From the NCBI GenBank assembly GCA_001567485.1, contig JZRA01000139.1, forward strand, positions 1 to 36,378: 36,378 bases of DNA, read 5' to 3'. The position numbers and the translations under genes were made by a program. The notes under the pieces were generated by a model. That model saw nothing but the letters and a program-made list of their open reading frames with translations, made no database searches and was not told the origin of the DNA. How positions within the stretch are numbered: the first letter of the stretch is position 1; each line of letters starts with the position of its first letter. Source of the DNA: Chloroflexi bacterium OLB13. Its GTDB lineage: Bacteria > Chloroflexota > Anaerolineae > Aggregatilineales > Phototrophicaceae. Positions 7,484-15,512 of this stretch are shown in pieces.

Positions 7484-9286
7484 ATGATCCGTCGGATGAT
7501 CGCCGCCGTCATCGCAATGTGTGCGTGGACGACCGTGCTGGCCCAGTCCACTGATCCGCTGCCTGCGATTCCCCCGCGTGATCGTGCTGCGCTGGCCCGC
7601 GAACTGCTTGGCGTAACCGTCACCGAACTGCCAACTCCCGCGCTCGCCACGGTTGGCGACCGGCGGACGTTTTATGCGATGGACATCGAGTCGGGCGAAC
7701 GGCGCGGCCTGCAAGCCGAGATGATCGCTGCCGGCTCGCATGCAACGCTGTGGGCCGAGACGCCGGACAGTATCGACGTGGACGCGGCGGCGTCGCTGCT
7801 TCAGCAGTTTGACGATGTCGTGTATCCGGCCGTTCGCGAGATGTGGGGCAGTGAGGATATACCCGGCATCGACGGCGACCCGCGCCTGATGATCGTGTTC
7901 GTGGAGGATGTCGAGTCGGGAACGGCGGCGTACTATTCCAGCAGCGACCGCTATCCGTCCGAGATCGTGCCGCTGAGCAGTGAGGCGGATCTGTTCTTCG
8001 TCAGCAGCGCGTTGGTGGGTAACCGGCTCGACCGGCCGCAGGTCGTCGCGACACTGGCGCACGAGTTCCAGCACATGATCCGCGATCATCGCGGCGAACG
8101 CCCTCAGACGTGGTTGAACGAAGGCTTGTCGACGTATACCGAACTGGCGCTGGGCCTGCTGCCCTCGGATTGGGCGTTTTCGACCTTTCAACGCAGTCCG
8201 GGCATCCAGCTTACGGACTGGAGCCTTGAGGAGAATCGCGGCGCACACTACGGCGCGGCGGGCTTGTTCGTGACCTATGTGGCGGATCGTTTCGGGCGTG
8301 ACGGCGTTACCGCGCTGGCGGCAGGCGAAGGCCCCGGCCTCGCGCCGGTGCGCGCCATGCTGACGATGGTCGATCCCACGCTGGACGCTGAGACGGTCAT
8401 CGCCGACTGGACTGCTGCTAACTTCCTGCGCGCGGAGGGATCGGCGGCTTATGGCTATCGCAGCGTGACGCTTCCCGTGCCGGACTCCCGTCCGGTCGAA
8501 TGGGGCGAGACGATCAAGACATCGCTGCCACCCTACGCGGCGGCGTATTACACCCTCGATCTCGCCGGCGCTGGAGTCCTGACGGTCGACGTGAACGCGG
8601 ATATCGCCGTGCCGATGCTGCCCGCGTCCCCGGCGTCTGGTGATCACTTCTGGGTTCCGCTGCGCGCCGACGACAGCGCAGCCGCGCTCACGCGAGAGTT
8701 TGACCTAGCGAGCGCGTCGACGCCAGAACTGCGGTTTGATGTGTGGTATGACCTCGAAGACAACTATGACTATTTGCTGTTGACTGCGACGACCGACAGC
8801 GGCGCGACATGGCAAGTCCTCGAACCTGATTCAGCCGTGGACAGCCCGTACGGGCCGGCGCTCACCGGATACAGCGGCGGATGGCGCACTGAACGTGTCT
8901 CGTTGGAGGACTACGCGGGGCAGCGAGTGCGGGTGCGCTGGCTGGTCGTCACCGACGATGCGCTGACCGAGCCGGGTGTCGCGCTGGACGACATCGCTGT
9001 TGACGCCATCGGGTTCCACGACGACACCGAGCAGGGCGTTGGGGATTGGTCTGCGGCAGGGTGGGTGCTGACGGACAACCGCATCGAGGCGTCGGTGTGG
9101 GTTCAGGTGATGCAGCGCACCGGGTCGGGTGTGCGGGTCGACCGGCAGCGCGTATACGGCAGCGGACGGCTTGACGTCGCAGTCGCCCCGGATGCCCGCG
9201 AGGTGGCGATTGCGGTTACGCCGCTTGCCGACATGACGACCGAGCCGATCTCCGTCGCGCTGACGGTGCAGGCGCTCCCCGACTGA
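7484..9286 (+). CDS. Secreted HExxH metallopeptidase, immune inhibitor A/M6-like
   Basis: About 600 residues. A signal peptide (about 1-20, ending VLAQ) directs export. The zinc motif is HEFQH (H193, E194, H197), followed by NEGLSTYTEL with E213 as the likely third ligand. This order is typical of gluzincin-type secreted peptidases. The C-terminal half has beta-rich segments such as LRFDVWYDLEDNYDY and DSGATWQVL, resembling the accessory domains of immune inhibitor A peptidases. ATG 7484 is chosen because GAGG lies 6 nt upstream; an in-frame ATG at 7472 is possible and would add four residues. It probably degrades extracellular protein. The exact peptidase family is a judgement from motifs, since the M6 catalytic context is only partly matched. 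Confidence 0.8.
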   Translation: MIRRMIAAVIAMCAWTTVLAQSTDPLPAIPPRDRAALARELLGVTVTELPTPALATVGDRRTFYAMDIESGERRGLQAEMIAAGSHATLWAETPDSIDVDAAASLLQQFDDVVYPAVREMWGSEDIPGIDGDPRLMIVFVEDVESGTAAYYSSSDRYPSEIVPLSSEADLFFVSSALVGNRLDRPQVVATLAHEFQHMIRDHRGERPQTWLNEGLSTYTELALGLLPSDWAFSTFQRSPGIQLTDWSLEENRGAHYGAAGLFVTYVADRFGRDGVTALAAGEGPGLAPVRAMLTMVDPTLDAETVIADWTAANFLRAEGSAAYGYRSVTLPVPDSRPVEWGETIKTSLPPYAAAYYTLDLAGAGVLTVDVNADIAVPMLPASPASGDHFWVPLRADDSAAALTREFDLASASTPELRFDVWYDLEDNYDYLLLTATTDSGATWQVLEPDSAVDSPYGPALTGYSGGWRTERVSLEDYAGQRVRVRWLVVTDDALTEPGVALDDIAVDAIGFHDDTEQGVGDWSAAGWVLTDNRIEASVWVQVMQRTGSGVRVDRQRVYGSGRLDVAVAPDAREVAIAVTPLADMTTEPISVALTVQALPD

Positions 9287-9293
9287 AACGCAA

Positions 9294-9317
9294 ACAGGCG
9301 CCCGAATGGACGCCTGT
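9294..9317. terminator. Hairpin between convergent genes
   Basis: ACAGGCG (9294-9300) pairs with CGCCTGT (9311-9317) with a 10-nt loop. It lies just after the peptidase stop codon and before the end of the pAgo-associated gene on the other strand. No long U-run follows, so termination strength is uncertain. Confidence 0.45.
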
Positions 9318-9340
9318 CTGTTGGGTTGATGCGGCGCGAG

Positions 9341-9568
9341 CTAGGCGTGCTTGCCATTCTCGCCGACCAGTTGTTCCAGCCGGTCTTCGAGGCGCTCGCG
9401 TTTCTGATCAGCTGCCTGCTTGCCCGCTTCGACCGCCTCATCAACGCGGGCGCGCATCTTTTCGCGCTGCTCCGGCGTCAAGCGCGTCGCGTAGATCCAG
9501 CGGGCGACGACGACTCCGACAATCATCACGAAGGTGGCGAACAGGATACCGCGAATGGGACGTGGCAT
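9341..9568 (-). CDS. Small single-pass membrane protein downstream of pAgo
   Basis: A 75-residue protein with one transmembrane helix near the N-terminus (about residues 5-24, LFATFVMIVGVVVARW). A long charged amphipathic helix follows, rich in Glu, Arg and Gln (EQREKMRARVDEAVEAG and RERLEDRLEQL), and probably forms a coiled coil. It starts 17 nt after the pAgo stop codon behind a perfect AGGAGG, so it is very likely co-expressed with the Argonaute. It resembles general YtxH-like small membrane proteins, so a housekeeping role is possible. Inactive long pAgos are known to work with membrane, SIR2 or nuclease effectors, and this gene sits where such a partner would be. The effector role is inference. 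Confidence 0.75.
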   Translation of the reverse strand: MPRPIRGILFATFVMIVGVVVARWIYATRLTPEQREKMRARVDEAVEAGKQAADQKRERLEDRLEQLVGENGKHA

Positions 9569-9585
9569 GATGAGCCTCCTATAAC

Positions 9586-11727
9586 CTATAACCAAAACGG
9601 GACGTCTCCACTGTCCTGCGTGAAGGTTCCGCCTTTTTCCAACCAGTACGCCAGCGTGTCGGTGTTTGCGACCGTCGCCGGAACACCGGTTGGACGGGCG
9701 CTGTAATCCAGCAGCGACCAGCGAATGACACTCTCCACAGCCTGCCTCAACGGGATGCCGTCGGTTAGGACGTGCACCGGTTGCGGCGTCAACCCTAAGT
9801 ATATGTGATTTCTGTCACCAGCGCGGCCTGATATGGCCTCACGTCCCCGAAGATTGGGGGCTTGCGCCGGCGTGAGGGCATACGGCAGCACGACGAGCGC
9901 CTCGCTGTCGCTCAGGATCAGCTGTGAGCCGGCCGGCGGAGCGACGACGCGCCCGTCCTCCAGCGCGTACAGGCGAGGGATGTTCCGGCGTACGATCTCC
10001 ACAATCGCGAAGTGCGTCTTGATGGCCTGTCCCCACGTCTTTATCGCCGCGCGCATGTCCGCCGGAAGCCGCCCGTTGACATGCACGACGATCCGTTTGC
10101 CGCTGGTGTCGCGCTGGCTGAACAGCTCGCGCATGAGCAGGTAGGGCGGATGATGCGATGAGAGTTCGCTCGACCGCACGACGTAGCGCCGGAACGTGCC
10201 ATCTGCGCCATATATGCGAGCGACGGCGTGCACGGTCGTCACGTCGCCCGTTGTGCGCCGCACACGATCCAGTCCGACGACTTCGTGAAACCCGTCAATC
10301 GGATCCGCGAGCGCGGCAGGCGTATTGCCGGTGCGCGCAAGCAGTTGGACGATGACCTCGGGCATCGCGTCTGGATCGTCGATCATGCGCTGGGTGACGA
10401 TCTGCGCGGGCAGTGCGCGGCCCAGCGTCAGCGACTTCGCGTAGTCGGCGTGTTCGGCGACTGCTTCGTCCGGCAGGAACAGCAGCACGATATCGGGCGC
10501 TTCCTTCTCAACTATCCGCACCGCGGCATCGAGTGTGTCCTCCTTCAAGATGCGCACCTGCCGTTCGCGGGCGATGTCGAGCCGGAAGCCGATCAGGCGT
10601 TGAAGCTGGCGCTGCATCGCCTCGACAAAATCGTCCGACTTTATCGACAGGGCGTTGACGATACACGCCCGGATCGGGGACTTCTGGAACTTTTCGCGCA
10701 GCCGATACGGCCCGCACGCCAGAAAGTCAGCCGCCAGCCGGCCGGGGATCGCCGGGCGCGTGCGCCGGTCGGCGAAACGCAGATAGGGGATGTCGTCGTC
10801 GGTCGGCGTGACGAACAACGCGGCGCGTTCACGGCTGGCGTAGGCGCGCCCGATCTGGTTGGCGTCCTTGAGCACGTCGCTGAGCGAACGGATCAACGCG
10901 GCGCGGGTCGGCGGATCGAGGCGGACGACCTGCTCGGCGCGCTCGGTTTCAACGCCGAACTTAGCGAGGTCTTCCAAGCGCAGCGACAAACCAAGCCCGT
11001 TGGCGGGCATGCGCAGCGTCCCGTGCTCGTTCTTGAGCCGAAGCACCGGCGAGTCGGCGGGCGCGGCGCGGATCGCCTCGCGCAAGGAGTCCGGGATTCG
11101 CTGGCGCAGGAGCTTCTCGCGGGCGGCGCGCAGCGAACCCTCAACCGAGACGATCTGCGCGGAAAGGCCGGCCGGGCCGGAGACGCGCAAACCCGTGAGA
11201 TCGCGGCCATCGCCGAGCAGCGCCGCCGCATCGCGGCTGTGCCTGATGCGCGACGTCACGCTGATCGACAGCGCCGGTTCGCCGCCGACGGCCCACGGTT
11301 GCAAACGGATGTCGCGATCGATCACGATGGTTCCGTCCTCGGCCGGGATCGTCTCGCCACCGCGTTTCAAGGCGTGATCGAGCGCGTTTCGCAGTGCCGG
11401 CGGCAGGGTCAGGACATAGAACTCGGCCAATTGGCGCGGGCTTGGCGCGTCCGCCGCTTCGATAGCCCGCACGTGATGGAACCGTTCCGGCTCGGCGTCG
11501 CGCAGAATATCCAGCGCGATCATCAGCTCGACTTCACCGCGGGCGACCGCCGTCACCAACTGTCCGCCCGACCACAACCACGGCGATGCCAGGGCCTCGC
11601 GCAGACGGCGCGCCAACAGCCGGCCTGTGCGGTCGCGGTCGCGCTCCTCGCTCAGGCGCACCGTATACGCACCGATTGACTCGACGACAGCAGGTTCAAT
11701 AGGGAAGACTTCAGCGAATAGATGCAT
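9586..11727 (-). CDS. ago: Prokaryotic Argonaute (long pAgo) with altered PIWI tetrad
   Basis: A 713-residue nucleic-acid-guided protein. The MID domain spans about 351-475, with the guide-pocket region YAKSLTLGRALPAQIVTQ at 429-446. The PIWI domain spans about 476-713 and holds IPRLYALEDGRVVAPPAGS and RPTGVPATVANTDTLAYWL. Expected tetrad positions are D487 (VGLDRV), E521 (RSSEL), N551 (VVHVNGR) and D690. Spacing of the first three resembles Thermus Ago, but the third Asp is Asn here. The C-terminus PFWL has the hydrophobic end typical of pAgos. Residues 1-350 should hold the N, L1, PAZ-like and L2 parts but are too divergent to place. ATG 11727 is preferred over an upstream TTG at 11781; neither has a clear ribosome site. 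Guided DNA or RNA binding in defence is the family role. Cleavage is doubtful because of N551. Confidence 0.9.
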   Translation of the reverse strand: MHLFAEVFPIEPAVVESIGAYTVRLSEERDRDRTGRLLARRLREALASPWLWSGGQLVTAVARGEVELMIALDILRDAEPERFHHVRAIEAADAPSPRQLAEFYVLTLPPALRNALDHALKRGGETIPAEDGTIVIDRDIRLQPWAVGGEPALSISVTSRIRHSRDAAALLGDGRDLTGLRVSGPAGLSAQIVSVEGSLRAAREKLLRQRIPDSLREAIRAAPADSPVLRLKNEHGTLRMPANGLGLSLRLEDLAKFGVETERAEQVVRLDPPTRAALIRSLSDVLKDANQIGRAYASRERAALFVTPTDDDIPYLRFADRRTRPAIPGRLAADFLACGPYRLREKFQKSPIRACIVNALSIKSDDFVEAMQRQLQRLIGFRLDIARERQVRILKEDTLDAAVRIVEKEAPDIVLLFLPDEAVAEHADYAKSLTLGRALPAQIVTQRMIDDPDAMPEVIVQLLARTGNTPAALADPIDGFHEVVGLDRVRRTTGDVTTVHAVARIYGADGTFRRYVVRSSELSSHHPPYLLMRELFSQRDTSGKRIVVHVNGRLPADMRAAIKTWGQAIKTHFAIVEIVRRNIPRLYALEDGRVVAPPAGSQLILSDSEALVVLPYALTPAQAPNLRGREAISGRAGDRNHIYLGLTPQPVHVLTDGIPLRQAVESVIRWSLLDYSARPTGVPATVANTDTLAYWLEKGGTFTQDSGDVPFWL

Positions 11728-11754
11728 CGGCTGTACCGGAGATTCGGCGGCCTC

Positions 11755-11763
11755 TGGTATACT
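11755..11763 (+). promoter_or_regulatory. Extended -10 promoter of the small membrane protein at 11799
   Basis: TGG followed by TATACT (11758-11763) forms an extended -10 element 35 bases before the GTG start. It lies inside the short region between two divergent genes and may overlap the pAgo 5' end. Confidence 0.4.
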
Positions 11764-11798
11764 TCGGCGTGTATCGTGCAAACCATTGAGGGTCGCGC

Positions 11799-11999
11799 GT
11801 GAACCAGAAACAAATGACGAATGCCGTCGTTGCCGGGGGCGTGCTGGCCGTCCTCGCGATCGGGATGTTCATCGTGCTGTACGTGATCCTCGGCTCGGCC
11901 GGACTGGACGCCGCGCCCCGCCTGTTCGTCTCGATGTGCGCCCCGCCGGCCGTGCTGGCGTTGATCGTCGGCGGCTACGCGCTGACAAGGCGTCGTTAG
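11799..11999 (+). CDS. Small two-helix membrane protein, unknown function
   Basis: A 66-residue protein with two predicted membrane helices (about 9-31 and 43-61) and a basic C-terminal tail TRRR. It begins with GTG behind a GAGGG ribosome site and an extended -10 box. It is divergent from the pAgo gene, with only 71 bases between the start codons. Its stop codon overlaps that of the convergent ABC permease by 3 bases. No family is recognised. Position next to pAgo makes a link possible, but it is on the opposite strand with its own promoter. Confidence 0.65.
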   Translation: MNQKQMTNAVVAGGVLAVLAIGMFIVLYVILGSAGLDAAPRLFVSMCAPPAVLALIVGGYALTRRR

Positions 12000-13459
12000 A
12001 CCCCCAGATACCAGCTCACTACCGCCGAGGTTAAGACCGCCTCAAGCACCGCGGCGATCAGCAGGCCGGGGATGACCACCCCGACCGCCAGCTTGATTGT
12101 ATCACCCAGCGCTTCGATCCACGCCTGACCGACCGTCTTGCCGCGCGGAAGCCGCGTCACCACCGCGCCGAGACGCACCGCGGCGGCCGTTGCGATTAGG
12201 ATGACCGGGATCTCCACCCAACCGTGCGGCAGGATCGTCGCGAGGATGATGCCGGGGTCGTTGCCGGTGATAATCAACTGGCACGTCAAGAAGCCCAGCA
12301 CGGCGAACGTGATCGGGTTCAACACCAGCGCCACGACTCCGAACGTGATCGCCGCAAGAAAAGTCGACGCGATCAGCACGCGCCCGTTCTGCTGAAACAG
12401 GAACGAGACGGTATTGGTCGACTCGAACGGAATAGCCGAGACCGTCGCCCCGACATCAACGCCCCGGCCGATTGTCCCCGGCTCAAGCGGCAGACGGAAG
12501 TCAGGGTTGAAACCGGCGAGGAAGCCAAACACGAAAAACGCAGCGAACACCAGCACCGTCACCAGCGCCGCCCCGCGCAGTTTGGCGAGGCTGTACGGGA
12601 TCGCGCGGCGGTACCAGTCGCGTAGGCTGTGGGCGCGGGCGCCGCTGTCGTCAACGGCGAGGACGTGGCCCCAAACCCGGCGCAGCGTTCCGCGCAAATT
12701 TACCGTGTCAATCGCGCGGCCCAGCAGTTCCTCACGGTTGAAGATCGCGGCCCCGACCCGCAGTAGCAGCAGCGCGACCACGATCATGCCGACGATGATG
12801 ACCCACAGCGCGCCGATCCCGTTCGGGGACTGCGCGTCTTCGGCGAGGAACATGATGACGCTCTCGCCTTGAATCACGAACGCCATCGGCACGATGATGA
12901 AGCTCGCAAGCAGGTTGGCGGCGCGCGTGCTGGTGGCCTGACTGCTGACGACCACCGCGCCAGTGACCATCACCAGCGCCTGCACGCCGGTCAGCAGCAT
13001 GATCTGGACGACTTGCAGCGCGGGCGGACGCCATTGAAGCTCGCCGAACAGCAGGCCGATCAGATACACGCCCATCCCACCGTAGCTCGCCAGCAGCGGC
13101 GGGATCATGGCGGCCAGTGTTTTGCCGACGTACAGCTCGATGTTGCTCAGCGGCGTGCTGAGCAGCGGCTCAAGCGACCGGCGTTCTTTCTCGCCGACGA
13201 ATGTCTCCAGCGCGATCACCAGTGAGATCGAGATCGGGAAGAAGCCGACGATCATCAGCAGGAACGGGATCGTGCGCTCACCGATGACTGGCGCGCCGAA
13301 GCCTTCGACGAACGCGCTGAAACGCGCCGCGACGAACTGCGCCAGCGCGGGAAACAAGAACGTCAGGATGACGATTGGCCCGACGATGCGCCAATCACGG
13401 AAGCTGTCGCGCACCTCACGCCGCGTGATGATCAGGGCGTTACTGAGCAGTGGCGCCAT
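11996..13459 (-). CDS. ABC-2 type permease fused to a SpoIIM-like membrane domain
   Basis: A 487-residue integral membrane protein, the partner of the ATPase encoded just upstream. The N-terminal half looks like an ABC-2/NatB-type permease (ITRREVRDSFRDWR, then EKERRSLEPLLSTPLS, then several membrane helices). The C-terminal half resembles the SpoIIM/DUF95 family, with NPITFAVLGF, ATILPHGWVEIPVILIA and final helices. The start at 13459 follows AAGGA and overlaps the ATPase end by 20 bases, which indicates coupling; a longer frame to 13504 is less likely. Together they form an exporter of unknown substrate. The fusion suggests the SpoIIM-like part, often a separate gene, belongs to the same complex. 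Confidence 0.85.
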   Translation of the reverse strand: MAPLLSNALIITRREVRDSFRDWRIVGPIVILTFLFPALAQFVAARFSAFVEGFGAPVIGERTIPFLLMIVGFFPISISLVIALETFVGEKERRSLEPLLSTPLSNIELYVGKTLAAMIPPLLASYGGMGVYLIGLLFGELQWRPPALQVVQIMLLTGVQALVMVTGAVVVSSQATSTRAANLLASFIIVPMAFVIQGESVIMFLAEDAQSPNGIGALWVIIVGMIVVALLLLRVGAAIFNREELLGRAIDTVNLRGTLRRVWGHVLAVDDSGARAHSLRDWYRRAIPYSLAKLRGAALVTVLVFAAFFVFGFLAGFNPDFRLPLEPGTIGRGVDVGATVSAIPFESTNTVSFLFQQNGRVLIASTFLAAITFGVVALVLNPITFAVLGFLTCQLIITGNDPGIILATILPHGWVEIPVILIATAAAVRLGAVVTRLPRGKTVGQAWIEALGDTIKLAVGVVIPGLLIAAVLEAVLTSAVVSWYLGV

Positions 13460-14387
13460 CGGTTGCGGTTCCTTCGTCCTCTTTGACGACCTGCAAGTAG
13501 ACATCTTCGAGCGTTTGAGTCACCGGCGCCAGCGTGACGACATCGACGCCGAGGCCAGTCAGGGCGCGGATCAGGTTCGGGTTGTCACGTTCGGGGATGG
13601 GCGTGGTGTAGCGTATCCAGTCCTCGCCGGTCTCGCGCACGGTGACGATGTCGCGGACGGCATCGACCATGCCGTTGAAGCGGCCTGCGATACGCAGTTC
13701 CATACGCGGCTCACCCACGAACTGCCGGCGCAAGGCGTCGAACGTGCCGTTGGCGACCAGCTTGCCTTTGCGGATAAACGCGATGCTGTCCGCCAGCGTT
13801 TGTGCCTCGGTGAGGTTGTGTGTGGTGATGAGGAATGTGCGCTGATCGCGCTGCAAGTCGATGATCGCGTCGCGCACCTGCTTGGCCGACAGCGGATCCA
13901 TGGCGCTGGTCGGCTCGTCAAGCAGCAGCACCGGCGGATTGTGGAGCAGCGCCCGCACCAGTGCCAGCTTTTGTTTCATGCCCTTCGAGTATTCACCAAG
14001 CCGTTTGTCGAGCGCGTCGGACAGGCCGAAGCGATCCATCAGCGCGAGCGCCCGCGACTGTGTGAGGCTGGCGTCCATGTGATACACCTGCCCGAAAAAG
14101 CGCAGATATTCGAGCGCCTTCATGCGCTCATAGAGGCCGTGCTGTTCGGTGAGCACGCCGACGTGCGCGCGCACCTGCTCGGCTTGCGTGACCACGTCGA
14201 AGCCGGCGATGGCTGCCGTGCCGCGTGTCGGCGCGAGGATGCTGGTCATCATGCGGACGGTGGTCGTCTTGCCTGCGCCGTTCGGGCCGAGCAGCGCCAA
14301 CACCTTTCCTGCGCCGACTGTCAGCGAAACGTCATCAACGGCGACGAACCCATCGAACACCTTCGTGAGGCCGTGGACTTCGATCAC
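13440..14387 (-). CDS. ABC transporter ATP-binding protein
   Basis: A 315-residue ATPase powering the neighbouring permease. Walker A is GPNGAGKTT, the signature is YSKGMKQKL, Walker B is VLLLDEPTSAMDP, and the H-loop is ITTHN. The SKGMKQ form of the signature and the C-terminal extension of about 90 residues are typical of CcmA/NatA-like exporters of the ABC-2 class. GTG 14387 is chosen because AGGAG lies 8 nt upstream; an in-frame GTG at 14396 is possible. It overlaps the permease gene by 20 bases. Substrate is unknown; drugs, sodium or lipids are all seen in the family. Confidence 0.94.
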   Translation of the reverse strand: MIEVHGLTKVFDGFVAVDDVSLTVGAGKVLALLGPNGAGKTTTVRMMTSILAPTRGTAAIAGFDVVTQAEQVRAHVGVLTEQHGLYERMKALEYLRFFGQVYHMDASLTQSRALALMDRFGLSDALDKRLGEYSKGMKQKLALVRALLHNPPVLLLDEPTSAMDPLSAKQVRDAIIDLQRDQRTFLITTHNLTEAQTLADSIAFIRKGKLVANGTFDALRRQFVGEPRMELRIAGRFNGMVDAVRDIVTVRETGEDWIRYTTPIPERDNPNLIRALTGLGVDVVTLAPVTQTLEDVYLQVVKEDEGTATDGATAQ

Positions 14388-14508
14388 GAGGCACACTCCT
14401 GTGCGGACATCACAGCCATTATCGCATCAGGTTGGGCTGCGAAGGATTAACGGATACGGGTGTCGTGTGGATCACGGCGCGGAGGCGTGTATGGAAGGGG
14501 ATACGAAA

Positions 14509-14552
14509 ATCCGCCCGGCTATCTTGTCATTGAGACGAACAGCCGGACGGAT
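14509..14552 (-). terminator. Terminator downstream of lgt
   Basis: A 12-bp stem with one mismatch is formed by ATCCGCCCGGCT (14509-14520) and AGCCGGACGGAT (14541-14552), with a 20-nt loop. On the minus strand it is followed by TTTTCG, as expected for the end of the lgt transcript. The rest of 14388-14579 shows nothing else clear. Confidence 0.6.
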
Positions 14553-14579
14553 GAGTGTGCAGCGGTGGTGGGTGTGGGC

Positions 14580-15509
14580 CTAGTGCTCGGCGGCGGTTGA
14601 GCTGGCCCCCTGACCCTTCCCGCGCCGGAAGACCTTGCCCCACTGGACCGAGCCGAGGCGCGGCAGCAGGAAGAATCCGCTGCCGACGAACGCAACCAAA
14701 CACAGCGCCTGCGTGACGTTGATGCGGGTGGTCACGTTGCCCTCGCCGTCGTAGATGCGCAGCAGGTTCAGCTCGATGCGCAGGAACTCCAGCAGATAGC
14801 GGATGAACGCGTATGACGCGACGTACAGCAGGAACAGCGTGCCGGCCTTGAGGTTTTCGCGCTGAGTCTGCCACAGGCGCAGCAGCACGAAGAACGTGAG
14901 CAGCATCCACAGCCCTTCATAGAGGAAGAGCGGGTGGAACAACGTTTCGTCCACCGGGAAGTTGATCGTGCTGGTGTACGGCGCGACACGATACGCCGAC
15001 TCGATCTTGATGCCCCACCAGTTCACGCCGGTGGGCAGGCCGTACAGTTCCTGATTGATGTAGTTGGCCCAGCGGCCGATGAACTGCGCCAGCGGCAGCG
15101 CGACTGCCGCGATGTCGAGCCATTCCAGCAGCTTGAGCTTGTTGCGCACGATATAAATGTAGGCGCCGAGGAACCCGCCGACGAACGCGCCGAAGATGTG
15201 CAGGCCGCCGCTCCAGATCGCGATTGCGCCGTGCTGCGTGTCGAAGAAGTTGGCGAAGTACCACGCGGTGTCACGCCCGGCGGCGACTGCCGAAACCGGC
15301 GGGAACAGGATGTACCACAGGCGCGCGCCGATGATGCCGAGGATCACCGCGCCGAACATCGCGCCCCACACATGGTCGGGATCTTTACCACTACGCTTAG
15401 CTAACCGGGCTGCCACCATCGCCGCGATCAAGATCGCCGCAACGATGATCAGGCCGTAATAGCGGATTTGAATGTTGCCAATCTGGATGGCTTGTGGGCC
15501 GAACTCCAT
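14580..15509 (-). CDS. lgt: Prolipoprotein diacylglyceryl transferase
   Basis: A 309-residue polytopic membrane enzyme. It moves diacylglycerol from phosphatidylglycerol to the lipobox Cys of prolipoproteins, the first step of lipoprotein maturation. The Lgt signature GRWANYINQELYGLPT is present at about residues 150-165, and IQIRYYGLII near the N-terminus contains the conserved Tyr-Gly of the first helix. Length is normal with a short charged tail. The start ATG is 3 nt after the TAG of the phosphatidyltransferase gene, with AGAGAGGG as ribosome site, so the two are coupled. The lipoprotein gene at 16600-17418 is a plausible client. Confidence 0.95.
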   Translation of the reverse strand: MEFGPQAIQIGNIQIRYYGLIIVAAILIAAMVAARLAKRSGKDPDHVWGAMFGAVILGIIGARLWYILFPPVSAVAAGRDTAWYFANFFDTQHGAIAIWSGGLHIFGAFVGGFLGAYIYIVRNKLKLLEWLDIAAVALPLAQFIGRWANYINQELYGLPTGVNWWGIKIESAYRVAPYTSTINFPVDETLFHPLFLYEGLWMLLTFFVLLRLWQTQRENLKAGTLFLLYVASYAFIRYLLEFLRIELNLLRIYDGEGNVTTRINVTQALCLVAFVGSGFFLLPRLGSVQWGKVFRRGKGQGASSTAAEH

Positions 15510-15512
15510 CGG

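Noticed and set aside
10228..11679. Long open frame on the plus strand opposite the pAgo gene
   Set aside because: It is very rich in Arg, Gln and Ala without hydrophobic order, as expected for the antisense of a high-GC gene. The minus-strand product has clear MID/PIWI motifs.
13107..14450. Long plus-strand frame opposite the ABC transporter genes
   Set aside because: The minus strand contains Walker A, signature and Walker B motifs; the plus-strand product is low-complexity antisense.
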